From the NCBI GenBank assembly GCA_046350355.1, contig JAXMAN010000002.1, positions 992,001 through 1,056,000 on the forward strand: a DNA stretch of 64,000 bases, written 5' to 3'. Shown here piece by piece: positions 1 through 6,662 of this stretch. The DNA comes from UBA966 sp046350355 (GTDB lineage: Bacteria; Planctomycetota; Phycisphaerae; Phycisphaerales; SM1A02). The translations under genes and the position numbers were made by a program. Numbering within the stretch: position 1 is the first letter of the stretch; each line of letters starts with the position of its first letter. The notes under the pieces are model-generated. The model made no database searches, had not been told where the DNA came from, and saw nothing but the letters and a program-made list of their open reading frames with translations.

Positions 1-253
1 CGACCTTCACCGGCACGAAGCCGCGGTTGAGCTCGGCCGCGGCGACCAGGCTCTCGAAGCTCTCGCGCTCCATCACGTGGCACCAGTAGCAGGTGCTGTA
101 GCCGACGCTCACGAAGAGCGGCACGTCGCGCGCGCGCGCCTGCGCGATCGCCTCCTCGCCCCAGGGCATCCAGCGCACGGGGTTGTGCGCGTGCTGCAGC
201 AGGTAGGGGCTGAGCTCGCCCGCCAGCGCGTTGGGTTCGCCGGCGCCGCTCAT
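1..253 (-). CDS. DUF255/YyaL-type thioredoxin-domain protein (N-terminal fragment)
   Basis: Only the first 84 residues lie in the window; the gene runs off the left edge. The N-terminus has the block YLLQHAHNPVRWMPWGEEA and then a CxxC motif (CYWC) within SVGYSTCYWCHVMERESFE. That is the hallmark of the DUF255 thioredoxin-fold domain at the start of the YyaL / SSP411 (spermatogenesis-associated protein 20-like) family. Full-length members are about 600-700 residues with a C-terminal (alpha/alpha)6 toroid; their substrate is not established. The ATG shares an ATGA with the pheA stop, so the gene is probably translated by coupling to pheA in the same transcript. Confidence 0.9.
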   Translation of the reverse strand, partial: MSGAGEPNALAGELSPYLLQHAHNPVRWMPWGEEAIAQARARDVPLFVSVGYSTCYWCHVMERESFESLVAAAELNRGFVPVKV

Positions 254-1404
254 GCCATCGTCCGCACGGCGCGCGGGTAGCTGCCGAGCACGCGCAGCGT
301 CGCGCAGTGCGCGCGCGCCTCGTCGAGCGCGGTGCGCATCGGCGCGGCCGACTCGTGCGCGTCGCAGTCGATGAAGAAGGTGTACTGCCAGTTCTCCTGG
401 CGGCTCGGTCGCTTCTCGATGTGGCTGAGGTTGATGCCGTTGCGCCGGAAGGCGTCGAGCACCTCCACGAGCGTGCCGGGCCGGTGCGCGGCCGCGAAGG
501 CGACGGTCGTCTTGTCGTCGCCGGTGGCCTTCGCGGGCTCGGCGCCGATCACCAGGAAGCGCGTCACGTTGCCGCCGCGGTCCTCGATGCGGTCGACGGC
601 GATGTGCAGCCCGTAGAGCTGCGCGGCCAGCCGGCTGGCGATCGCGGCGGTGCCGGGCTCGCGCGCGGCGCGCTGCGCGGCGGCGCCGGTGCTCTCCACC
701 GCGACGAGCTGCGCGTCGGGCAGCCGGTCCGCCAGCCAGCGGCGGCACTGCGCGAACGCCTCCGCCTTGCTGTAGACGATGCGCACCTCCTCCGGCGCGC
801 AGTTGCAGAGGAAGGACTGGTTGACCTCGATGAGCGCCTCCGCGCACGCGTGCACGGGATGCACCAGAAACGCGTCGAGCGCCTCGTCGACGCTGCCGCC
901 GATGGAGTTCTCGTAGGGGACGACGCCGTAGGTGCAGCGCTTGGCGGCGACCTCGCGGAAGACGGCGTCGATGTCGCGCATCTCCACGAACTCGACGCTG
1001 CTGCCGAAGTGGCGCACCGCCGCCTGGTGGCTGAAGGTGCCCGGCGGCCCGAGGAAGGCGATCGTCGGCGGCAGCTCGAGCGCGAAGCTGCCGGACATGA
1101 GCTCGCGGTAGATCGCCTCGACGGTGCGCGCGGGGAGCGGGCCGGGGTTGCGCGCGATCGCGCGGTCGATGACCTCGCGCTCGCGGTGCGGGACGTAGAC
1201 GGGAAGGCCGTGCTGGCGCTTGTACTCGCCGACCTCCTGCACCACCTTGGCGCGCTCGGCGAGCAGCTCCACGAGGCGGTTGTCGAGCGCGTCGATGCGC
1301 GCGCGCAGGGGCGCGAGGCCGTCGGTGGCGGGGCCGGGGGCGGCGTCAGGAGCGCCAGGCGGGGGTTTTCCGGCATCGCCGGGGGGCGTGGGGGCGTTCG
1401 TCAC
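250..1404 (-). CDS. pheA: Bifunctional chorismate mutase / prephenate dehydratase (P-protein)
   Basis: 384 residues. Converts chorismate to prephenate and then phenylpyruvate in cytosolic phenylalanine synthesis. Residues about 30-80 form an AroQ-type chorismate mutase helix (LRARIDALDNRLVELLAERA). From about 112 the prephenate dehydratase domain begins with IAFLGPPGTFSHQAA and contains the catalytic TRF triplet in GGNVTRFLVIG. A C-terminal ACT domain (about 300-375) carries HIEKRPS, close to the usual phenylalanine-binding ESRP with Ser replaced by Lys, so feedback inhibition may differ. The GTG start is the only in-frame start that fits the domain; the frame runs on upstream without a stop, but that part is low-complexity shadow. 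A TACCCT hexamer 7 bases before it suggests a leaderless transcript. The stop overlaps the downstream DUF255 gene. Confidence 0.93.
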   Translation of the reverse strand: MTNAPTPPGDAGKPPPGAPDAAPGPATDGLAPLRARIDALDNRLVELLAERAKVVQEVGEYKRQHGLPVYVPHREREVIDRAIARNPGPLPARTVEAIYRELMSGSFALELPPTIAFLGPPGTFSHQAAVRHFGSSVEFVEMRDIDAVFREVAAKRCTYGVVPYENSIGGSVDEALDAFLVHPVHACAEALIEVNQSFLCNCAPEEVRIVYSKAEAFAQCRRWLADRLPDAQLVAVESTGAAAQRAAREPGTAAIASRLAAQLYGLHIAVDRIEDRGGNVTRFLVIGAEPAKATGDDKTTVAFAAAHRPGTLVEVLDAFRRNGINLSHIEKRPSRQENWQYTFFIDCDAHESAAPMRTALDEARAHCATLRVLGSYPRAVRTMA

Positions 1405-1411
1405 AGTCCCA

Positions 1412-1417
1412 AGGGTA
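1412..1417 (-). promoter_or_regulatory. Putative -10 element of pheA
   Basis: TACCCT lies 7 bases upstream of the pheA GTG on the minus strand, with no Shine-Dalgarno sequence between. It matches the TANNNT pattern found 6 bases before five other starts in the window. Confidence 0.4.
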
Positions 1418-1437
1418 AGCGAGCCGATGCTACGGGG

Positions 1438-2448
1438 ATGGCTGTGCCCGTCTGGACGCTCCCGCTCCTCGCCGAAGCCGACCTCGGCACCCCCGCTCGC
1501 GCCGCGCTCGTCGCCGCGATGGTCGCGGGCGTCGTGCTGCTCTGCTTCGGCGCCCGGATGCTGCGGCCGGCGGTCGTGCTGGCGATGATCGTCGCGGGCT
1601 TCGTGCTGGCGATCGGCCTCTCGCGCGCCTTCGTCCCCGACCTGCCGCTCTGGATCGCCGCGATCGTCGGCGCGATCCTGGGCCTGCTCGCGGGCGCCCT
1701 CCTGTACCGCCCCGCCGTCGCGACCATCAGCGCCTTCACCGGCGCCGCCATCGGCGCGCTCGTCGCCTGGTCGATCATCGCGGCGGGCTCGCTCGAGGCC
1801 GCCCCGCGCGAGCTCGGCCACGCGCTCGTCAGCACCCAGCGCGAGATCGCGCCCCCGGGCGAGGGCGAGCGCGCGGGCATGGCGATCCTCTCGGTGCTCT
1901 CGGGCCCGGGCGACGCCGCCCCGGCCCCCGCCGCCAACTCCGAGCCGCAGCAGCTCCGCCACGCCGCCGACGAGGCCGCCGCGCGCACCGCCGACGCCGC
2001 CCGCCCCGTGGGCGAGCGCCTCCTGCGCGACGCCTCCGCGACCGTCGTGCGCGCCACCACCCGCCTGCGCAGCGCCATCGACGGCACAGCCCCCGCCTAC
2101 CGCACGCTCATGCTCGCCTCGGTCGCCGCGGGCGCGCTCGTGGGATTCCTCGCGGGGCTGCTCGCCACCACCACCGTCGCCCGCGTGCTGACCAGCTTCG
2201 CGGGCGCCTGGCTGCTGCTGGTGAGCGCGCTCCCGCTGCTGGCCCTGCAGGGCTACGAGCCGATGCCCGCCGACGCGCGCATCTGGCTGGTGACCCTCGC
2301 GTGCATCGCCATCCTGGGCTACGCGGCCCAGGCCCGGATCTTCGCCGCCGGTGCGCGAGGAGGGTCGCGCACCGGGGCGAAGCCCGCGAAGGCCGCCGAG
2401 CCCGCGCCGACGCCCGCGCCCGCACCGGACGCGGCCGCCGCGCGCTGA
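1438..2448 (+). CDS. Multi-pass membrane protein of unknown function
   Basis: 336 residues, not recognised as a named family. The hydrophobicity pattern shows about four to five N-terminal membrane segments (residues about 20-40, 42-62, 67-88, 92-118), a soluble stretch rich in Ala, Glu and Arg (about 120-215), then three more segments (about 222-245, 248-270, 282-302). The C-terminal tail is an Ala/Pro-rich, probably disordered region. Membrane-soluble-membrane symmetry and Gly/Ala-rich helices resemble small membrane proteins of the DUF4203/TMEM198 kind, but I cannot assign it. The gene is divergent from pheA and 46 bases upstream of lysA. The ATG follows GGGG with little spacing, so the start is moderately certain. 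Confidence 0.7.
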   Translation: MAVPVWTLPLLAEADLGTPARAALVAAMVAGVVLLCFGARMLRPAVVLAMIVAGFVLAIGLSRAFVPDLPLWIAAIVGAILGLLAGALLYRPAVATISAFTGAAIGALVAWSIIAAGSLEAAPRELGHALVSTQREIAPPGEGERAGMAILSVLSGPGDAAPAPAANSEPQQLRHAADEAAARTADAARPVGERLLRDASATVVRATTRLRSAIDGTAPAYRTLMLASVAAGALVGFLAGLLATTTVARVLTSFAGAWLLLVSALPLLALQGYEPMPADARIWLVTLACIAILGYAAQARIFAAGARGGSRTGAKPAKAAEPAPTPAPAPDAAAAR

Positions 2449-2476
2449 CCGACGCCCTCGTCGCATCGGGCATCCC

Positions 2477-2482
2477 TACAAT
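2477..2482 (+). promoter_or_regulatory. Putative -10 element of lysA
   Basis: TACAAT, 12 bases before the lysA ATG, in otherwise very GC-rich sequence. It implies a leader of only about 5 bases. No convincing -35 hexamer is seen. Confidence 0.4.
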
Positions 2483-2494
2483 CCGGGATTCCCC

Positions 2495-3781
2495 ATGGAT
2501 CACTTCACCTACCAGTCCGGGCGCCTCCACTGCGAAGGCGTCGACGTCGAGTCCATCGCCCAGGCCGTCGGCACGCCGACCTACATCTACAGCGAGGCGA
2601 CGCTGCTGGAGCACTACCGCCGCATCGCCACCGCCTTCGCGGCGGTGAAGCCGCTCATCTGCTACTCGGTGAAGAGCTGCGGGAACCTGGGCGTCTGCCG
2701 CACGCTGGCCCAGGCCGGCGCGGGCATGGACGTCGTCAGCGGCGGCGAGATCTTCCGCGCGCGCCAGGCGGGCGCGGGCCCCGAGCGCATCGTCTACGCG
2801 GGCGTCGGCAAGACCGACGAGGAGATCCGCCAGGCGCTGCGCGAGCGCATCTTCCTGCTCAACGTGGAGAGCGAGGCGGAGTTCGAGAACATCGCCCGCA
2901 TCGCGCGCGAGATGGGCGCGACCTGCGACTGCGCGCTGCGCGTGAACCCGGACGTCGACCCCAAGACGCACCGCTACACCAGCACCGGGCGCAAGGAGAC
3001 GAAGTTCGGCGTCGACATCGAGCGCGCCCGCGCCTTCTTCCGCACCTACGGCCGCGACCCGCACGCGCGGCTGCGCGGCATCCACCTGCACATCGGCTCG
3101 CCGATCTACTCGACCGATCCGTACGTGCAGAGCATCACCAAGGCGCTCGCCCTCCGCAAGGAGCTGGCGGCCGAGGGGTTCACCGTCGAGGTGCTCGACA
3201 TCGGCGGCGGCTTCGCGGCCGACTACGAGAGCGGCCGCAGCCCCGACGCGGCCGCCTACGCCGCGGCGATCGTCCCGCTGCTCGAGCCCGCCGTCCGCGA
3301 GGGGCTGCGCATCGTCCTCGAGCCCGGCCGCGCGATCGTCGCCAACGCGGGCATCCTCCTCACGCGCGTGCAGTACGTGAAGCGTTCGGGCGACAAGACC
3401 TTCACGATCTGCGACGCCGGCATGAACACGCTGCTGCGTCCGAGCCACTACGAGGCCTTCCACTTCATCTGGCCCGCGCATCCGAAGGCGGGCTTCGTGC
3501 CCACGCGCCGCACCGAGAAGCCCGACATGCCCGGCCTCGTGCAGCAGGATGTCGTCGGCCCGATCTGCGAGACCGGCGACTTCCTCGCCCTCGACCGCGC
3601 GATGCCGCCCGTGGAGCGCGGCGAGCTGCTCGCGGTCTTCACCGCGGGCGCCTACGGCATGGCGATGGCGAGCCGCTACAACAGCGTGCCCCTTCCCGCC
3701 GAGGTGCTCGTGCGCGGCGACCGCTTCGAGACCGTCCGCCGCCGCGAGAGCTACGCCGACCTGGTGGCGCACGAGGCGTGA
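2495..3781 (+). CDS. lysA: Diaminopimelate decarboxylase
   Basis: 428 residues, normal for the family. Decarboxylates meso-diaminopimelate to L-lysine with pyridoxal phosphate, the last step of lysine synthesis in the cytosol. The N-terminal alanine-racemase-like TIM barrel carries the PLP lysine K60 in CYSVKSCGN, the HLHIGS loop and the phosphate-binding glycine run DIGGGFAADY. EPGRAIVANAG and the active-site cysteine motif CETGD (GPICETGDFLA) of the C-terminal beta domain are also present, as is the final YNS segment. The ATG is the first start that fits the fold. The gene stands alone, with a convergent pgpA beginning 10 bases after its stop, so lysine genes are not clustered here. Confidence 0.96.
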   Translation: MDHFTYQSGRLHCEGVDVESIAQAVGTPTYIYSEATLLEHYRRIATAFAAVKPLICYSVKSCGNLGVCRTLAQAGAGMDVVSGGEIFRARQAGAGPERIVYAGVGKTDEEIRQALRERIFLLNVESEAEFENIARIAREMGATCDCALRVNPDVDPKTHRYTSTGRKETKFGVDIERARAFFRTYGRDPHARLRGIHLHIGSPIYSTDPYVQSITKALALRKELAAEGFTVEVLDIGGGFAADYESGRSPDAAAYAAAIVPLLEPAVREGLRIVLEPGRAIVANAGILLTRVQYVKRSGDKTFTICDAGMNTLLRPSHYEAFHFIWPAHPKAGFVPTRRTEKPDMPGLVQQDVVGPICETGDFLALDRAMPPVERGELLAVFTAGAYGMAMASRYNSVPLPAEVLVRGDRFETVRRRESYADLVAHEA

Positions 3782-3791
3782 GCCCGCGCGC

Positions 3792-4391
3792 TCACCACGA
3801 CGCCGGCAGCAGCAGGTGCAGCAGCACGTTCGCGTAGACGCCCGCGATGAGGTCGTCGAGCAGGATGCCCCATCCGCCGCGCGCGGCCTGGATCTGGCGG
3901 CACGGCGGCGGCTTCAGCACGTCGAAGGCGCGAAAGAGCAGGAACGCCCCGGCGATCAGCGCCGCGCTGCGCCACCACCAGCCGTCCGCGGCCGCGCCCT
4001 CGGCGGCGCGCAGGTGCCAGCGCAGCCCCAGCAGGGACAGGCTCATTCCCGCGACCTCGTCCGCCACGACGCACGAGGGATCCTTCGTGCGCAGCAGCTC
4101 CTCGGCCGCGCCGCCCGCGCGCACGCACGCCACCGATCCCCAGACCAGCAGCAGCGCGAGCGAGGCGTCGATGGTCCACGCCGCATGCGTCGGCAGCACC
4201 GCGACCAGCACCGCGACCAGGAAGCACGGCGGCAGCGAGCCCCAGGTCCCCGGCGCGAAGCGCGCGAAGCCCAGCCCTCCCGCGGTGAGCGACCAGCGCG
4301 CCATCCACGAAAGCGGTGCGAGCGCCGCGCGTGCGGCGGCGGGATCGTTGCGGGGTTCGCCGAGCGCGGCCGCGTGCATGCGCAACTCCAT
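3792..4391 (-). CDS. pgpA: Phosphatidylglycerophosphatase A
   Basis: 199 residues. Removes the phosphate from phosphatidylglycerophosphate to give phosphatidylglycerol at the inner membrane. It matches PgpA by the acidic VVADEVAGM motif, which contributes metal ligands, and by GGWGILLDDLIAGVYAN near the C-terminus, the family's most conserved block. Three to four membrane segments are visible. An ATG 15 bases inside would also start the domain; the upstream ATG is chosen because it leaves only 8 bases after the pgsA stop. The gene follows pgsA on the same strand, so two consecutive steps of phosphatidylglycerol synthesis are co-transcribed. Confidence 0.93.
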   Translation of the reverse strand: MELRMHAAALGEPRNDPAAARAALAPLSWMARWSLTAGGLGFARFAPGTWGSLPPCFLVAVLVAVLPTHAAWTIDASLALLLVWGSVACVRAGGAAEELLRTKDPSCVVADEVAGMSLSLLGLRWHLRAAEGAAADGWWWRSAALIAGAFLLFRAFDVLKPPPCRQIQAARGGWGILLDDLIAGVYANVLLHLLLPASW

Positions 4392-4399
4392 CGGGCGGG

Positions 4400-5077
4400 T
4401 CAGGCCGCGCCCTTCGAAATCGAGCGCAGCAGCCTCGTGCCGCGCACGACGTAGGGAATCGTGCTCGCGATCGTCACGCCCACCATCGACCAGACGGCGA
4501 CGGCCTGCCCGATGCGCCAGCCCTCGCTCCCGAGCATCCCGCGGTTCACCGCGACGGCGAGCGTCACGGGAATGCCCACGCTCTGCACGAGCATCTTGAC
4601 CTTGCCCGAGACATCCGCCGCGAAGCCGACGCCGCGCGCCTCGAGGACGCCGCGCAGGCTCGTGACCAGCAGCTCGCGGCCGAGCATCGCCACCACCATC
4701 CAGCTCGCGACCCCCGTCGCGCAGTTGATGAGCCGGTCCGGCGCGGGGTCGCCCCAGGCCCGCGTCCACTCCGGCTCGGCGAACTTCGGGCTCGCCAGGT
4801 AGACGAGCGCGCCCAGCACGAGCACCTTGTCGACGAAGGGGTCCATCACCCGGCCGAAGTCGGTCACGACCCCCCACCGGCGCGCCAGGTAGCCGTCCAG
4901 GACATCGCTCGCCGCCGCGACGGAAAAGAGCACCACCGCCGTGTTTCCCCAGGCGGCGCGGTCGGTCGCGTCCGTGGGGCTCAATCCCAGCGCGATCACG
5001 GTGAAGAAGGCCGTCGCCAGCAGCAGCCGCCCGAGGGTGATGGCGTTGGGCAGGGTCCTGCGGACCGAATCGGGCAT
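4400..5077 (-). CDS. pgsA: CDP-diacylglycerol-glycerol-3-phosphate 3-phosphatidyltransferase
   Basis: 225 residues. Integral membrane enzyme that makes phosphatidylglycerophosphate from CDP-diacylglycerol and glycerol-3-phosphate. The CDP-alcohol phosphotransferase signature D-x2-DG-x2-AR-x8-G-x3-D-x3-D is complete at SDVLDGYLARR followed by GRVMDPFVDK (residues about 57-82). Several membrane helices follow. It is larger than E. coli PgsA (182) because of a loop around residues 95-120. It heads a two-gene unit with pgpA. A TAGCCT hexamer lies exactly 6 bases before the ATG and there is no Shine-Dalgarno sequence, suggesting a leaderless mRNA. Confidence 0.94.
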   Translation of the reverse strand: MPDSVRRTLPNAITLGRLLLATAFFTVIALGLSPTDATDRAAWGNTAVVLFSVAAASDVLDGYLARRWGVVTDFGRVMDPFVDKVLVLGALVYLASPKFAEPEWTRAWGDPAPDRLINCATGVASWMVVAMLGRELLVTSLRGVLEARGVGFAADVSGKVKMLVQSVGIPVTLAVAVNRGMLGSEGWRIGQAVAVWSMVGVTIASTIPYVVRGTRLLRSISKGAA

Positions 5078-5083
5078 GCGGCG

Positions 5084-5089
5084 AGGCTA
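5084..5089 (-). promoter_or_regulatory. Putative leaderless-type -10 element of pgsA
   Basis: TAGCCT read on the minus strand, followed by the 6-base spacer CGCCGC and then the pgsA ATG. Transcription would start at or beside the A of the ATG. Confidence 0.55.
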
Positions 5090-5170
5090 GCCGAGCGGCC
5101 ACCGACCTGCCCGCCGACGCACCCCCGCGAAGAAACCCCCGAGAGGGGCCGCGGCGGGGCTTCGGATCAG

Positions 5171-5199
5171 TTGCGGGCCGCCTTGTCCGCTCCTATTAT
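5171..5199 (+). promoter_or_regulatory. Promoter of the nuoJKLMN operon
   Basis: TTGCGG (5171-5176) and TATTAT (5194-5199) are separated by 17 bases, a good housekeeping-sigma arrangement in a GC-rich intergenic region. Transcription would start near 5206 and leave a leader of about 24 bases before the nuoJ ATG. Confidence 0.6.
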
Positions 5200-5229
5200 C
5201 CACCCCTCTCCGCGCCTCCCCACCCAGAC

Positions 5230-6261
5230 ATGAACGCGAACCTCTTCTACGCCGCAGCAGTCTTGGGCGCCGTTGCGCTCTACCTGCTCATGCAGCCGCG
5301 GGCGTCGGCCTTCCGCGCGGCGCTCACCGTCGGAGGACTCGCCGCCGTGGGGCTCATCCTCACGACCATCGCGCGATCCGCCCCCGCGCCCACCGGCCTC
5401 GAAAGCGACGGCCCCTTCTGGCTGTACGTGCTGCTGTCGCTGGGGGGCATCTCCGGCGCCGTGCGCATGGTGACGCACCCGAAGCCCGTCTACGCCGCCC
5501 TGTACTTCATCCTGGTGGTCATCTCCACCGCCGTCCTGTTCCTCATGATGCAGGCGGAATTCATGGCGTTTGCGCTGCTGATCGTCTACGCCGGCGCGAT
5601 CCTGATCACCTACCTCTTCGTGCTGATGCTCGCGCAGCAGGCGCAGCACGCCCCCGACGAGCACGGCCACCAGCCCGGCAAGGACGGCGCCGCCTACGAC
5701 CGCCTCCCACGCGAGCCGGTCGCCGCGGTCCTGCTCGGCCTGATCATGGTCGCCGCCACGGGCGAGGCGCTCTTCGGCAACGCCCGTTCGCTTCCCTGGG
5801 CCACCTCGCCCGCCGTCGCCGCCCGCGCCAACGCGCGTGCCTGGGAGCGGCTGGAGGCGATGCCCCAGCTCCTGCTGGAAGAGGCCTCCAAGCGCGCCGC
5901 CGCCGCGGGTTTCCCGGGCGCCACCGCGCTCGAGCGCACCAGCGACGGCCACGCCCTCGCCATCGATCCCAGCGGCACGACCGCCAGCGTCACTGTGCGC
6001 AACGCGCAGGGCGCCACGCAGACGGTCACGCTCACCGGCGAGGACGCGCCCGGCAACGCGCGCTCGCTCGGCCATGCGCTGGTCGCGCAGTTCCCCGTGA
6101 GCCTCGAGCTCGCGGGCGTCATCCTGCTGATGGCGATGTTCGGTGCCGTCGTGCTCGCGCGCCGGCAGATGGAAATGGCCGAGGACGAGCGACGCGTCGC
6201 CGCCGGCCTGCCTCGCATCGCCCCCGACGAGCCCCTGAGCAGCCGCGGAGGTGCCGCGTGA
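5230..6261 (+). CDS. nuoJ: NADH-quinone oxidoreductase subunit J (complex I)
   Basis: 343 residues, nearly twice E. coli NuoJ (184). Membrane-arm subunit next to the quinone end of complex I. Conserved family parts are ALYFILVVISTAVLFLMMQ, the ALLIVYAGAILITYLFVLML helix, and the final helix ending MAMFGAVVLARRQ. The extra length is a hydrophilic insert of about 110 residues (about 175-285) between the fourth hydrophobic segment and the last helix. It begins after GNARSLPW, is rich in Ala and Thr, and contains predicted beta-like stretches. The first gene of nuoJKLMN; its TGA overlaps the nuoK GTG (GTGA). nuoA-I are not upstream, since divergent pgsA is there. Confidence 0.93.
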   Translation: MNANLFYAAAVLGAVALYLLMQPRASAFRAALTVGGLAAVGLILTTIARSAPAPTGLESDGPFWLYVLLSLGGISGAVRMVTHPKPVYAALYFILVVISTAVLFLMMQAEFMAFALLIVYAGAILITYLFVLMLAQQAQHAPDEHGHQPGKDGAAYDRLPREPVAAVLLGLIMVAATGEALFGNARSLPWATSPAVAARANARAWERLEAMPQLLLEEASKRAAAAGFPGATALERTSDGHALAIDPSGTTASVTVRNAQGATQTVTLTGEDAPGNARSLGHALVAQFPVSLELAGVILLMAMFGAVVLARRQMEMAEDERRVAAGLPRIAPDEPLSSRGGAA

Positions 6262-6662
6262 GGATCCACCCGCTCGCAGGCGCGCTCGCCGCGCTCGCGC
6301 TCGCCACCCCCGCGCTCGCCGCCGCACCCGCCGCCGCCGCGCCGCTCGCGCCCGCCATGCCCGCGAACCTGCAGATCGTGCTCGCCACGAGCATCCTGCT
6401 CTTCGCGATCGGCCTCGTGGGCTTCCTGACCCGCCGGAACATGATCATGATGTTCCTCTGCACGGAGCTCATGTTCCAGGGCGCCGCCCTGGCCTTCGTG
6501 GCCTTCGGACGGATGTGGCTCGACCTCTCGGGCCAGCTCTTCGTGATCTTCATCCTGACGGTCGCCGCAGCGGAGGCGGCGCTCGCCCTTGGCCTGGTCG
6601 TGCTGCTCTTCCGGCGCAAGGAAACCCTCAGCAGCGAGGCGTGGTCGGAGCTCAAGGAATGA
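6258..6662 (+). CDS. nuoK: NADH-quinone oxidoreductase subunit K with N-terminal signal-like extension
   Basis: 134 residues against about 100 in most NuoK proteins. The core from MPANLQIVLATSILLFAIG has the three helices, including the conserved membrane Glu in FLCTELMFQG and the second in AAAEAALALGL, both part of the proton path. The extra 33 residues from the GTG form a basic start, an Ala/Leu-rich core and an Ala-x-Ala run (LATPALAAAPAAA), like a Sec signal peptide. The GTG is supported by GTGA overlap with nuoJ; the internal ATG at 6358 would give the usual length. Stop overlaps nuoL in ATGA. Confidence 0.88.
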   Translation: MRIHPLAGALAALALATPALAAAPAAAAPLAPAMPANLQIVLATSILLFAIGLVGFLTRRNMIMMFLCTELMFQGAALAFVAFGRMWLDLSGQLFVIFILTVAAAEAALALGLVVLLFRRKETLSSEAWSELKE

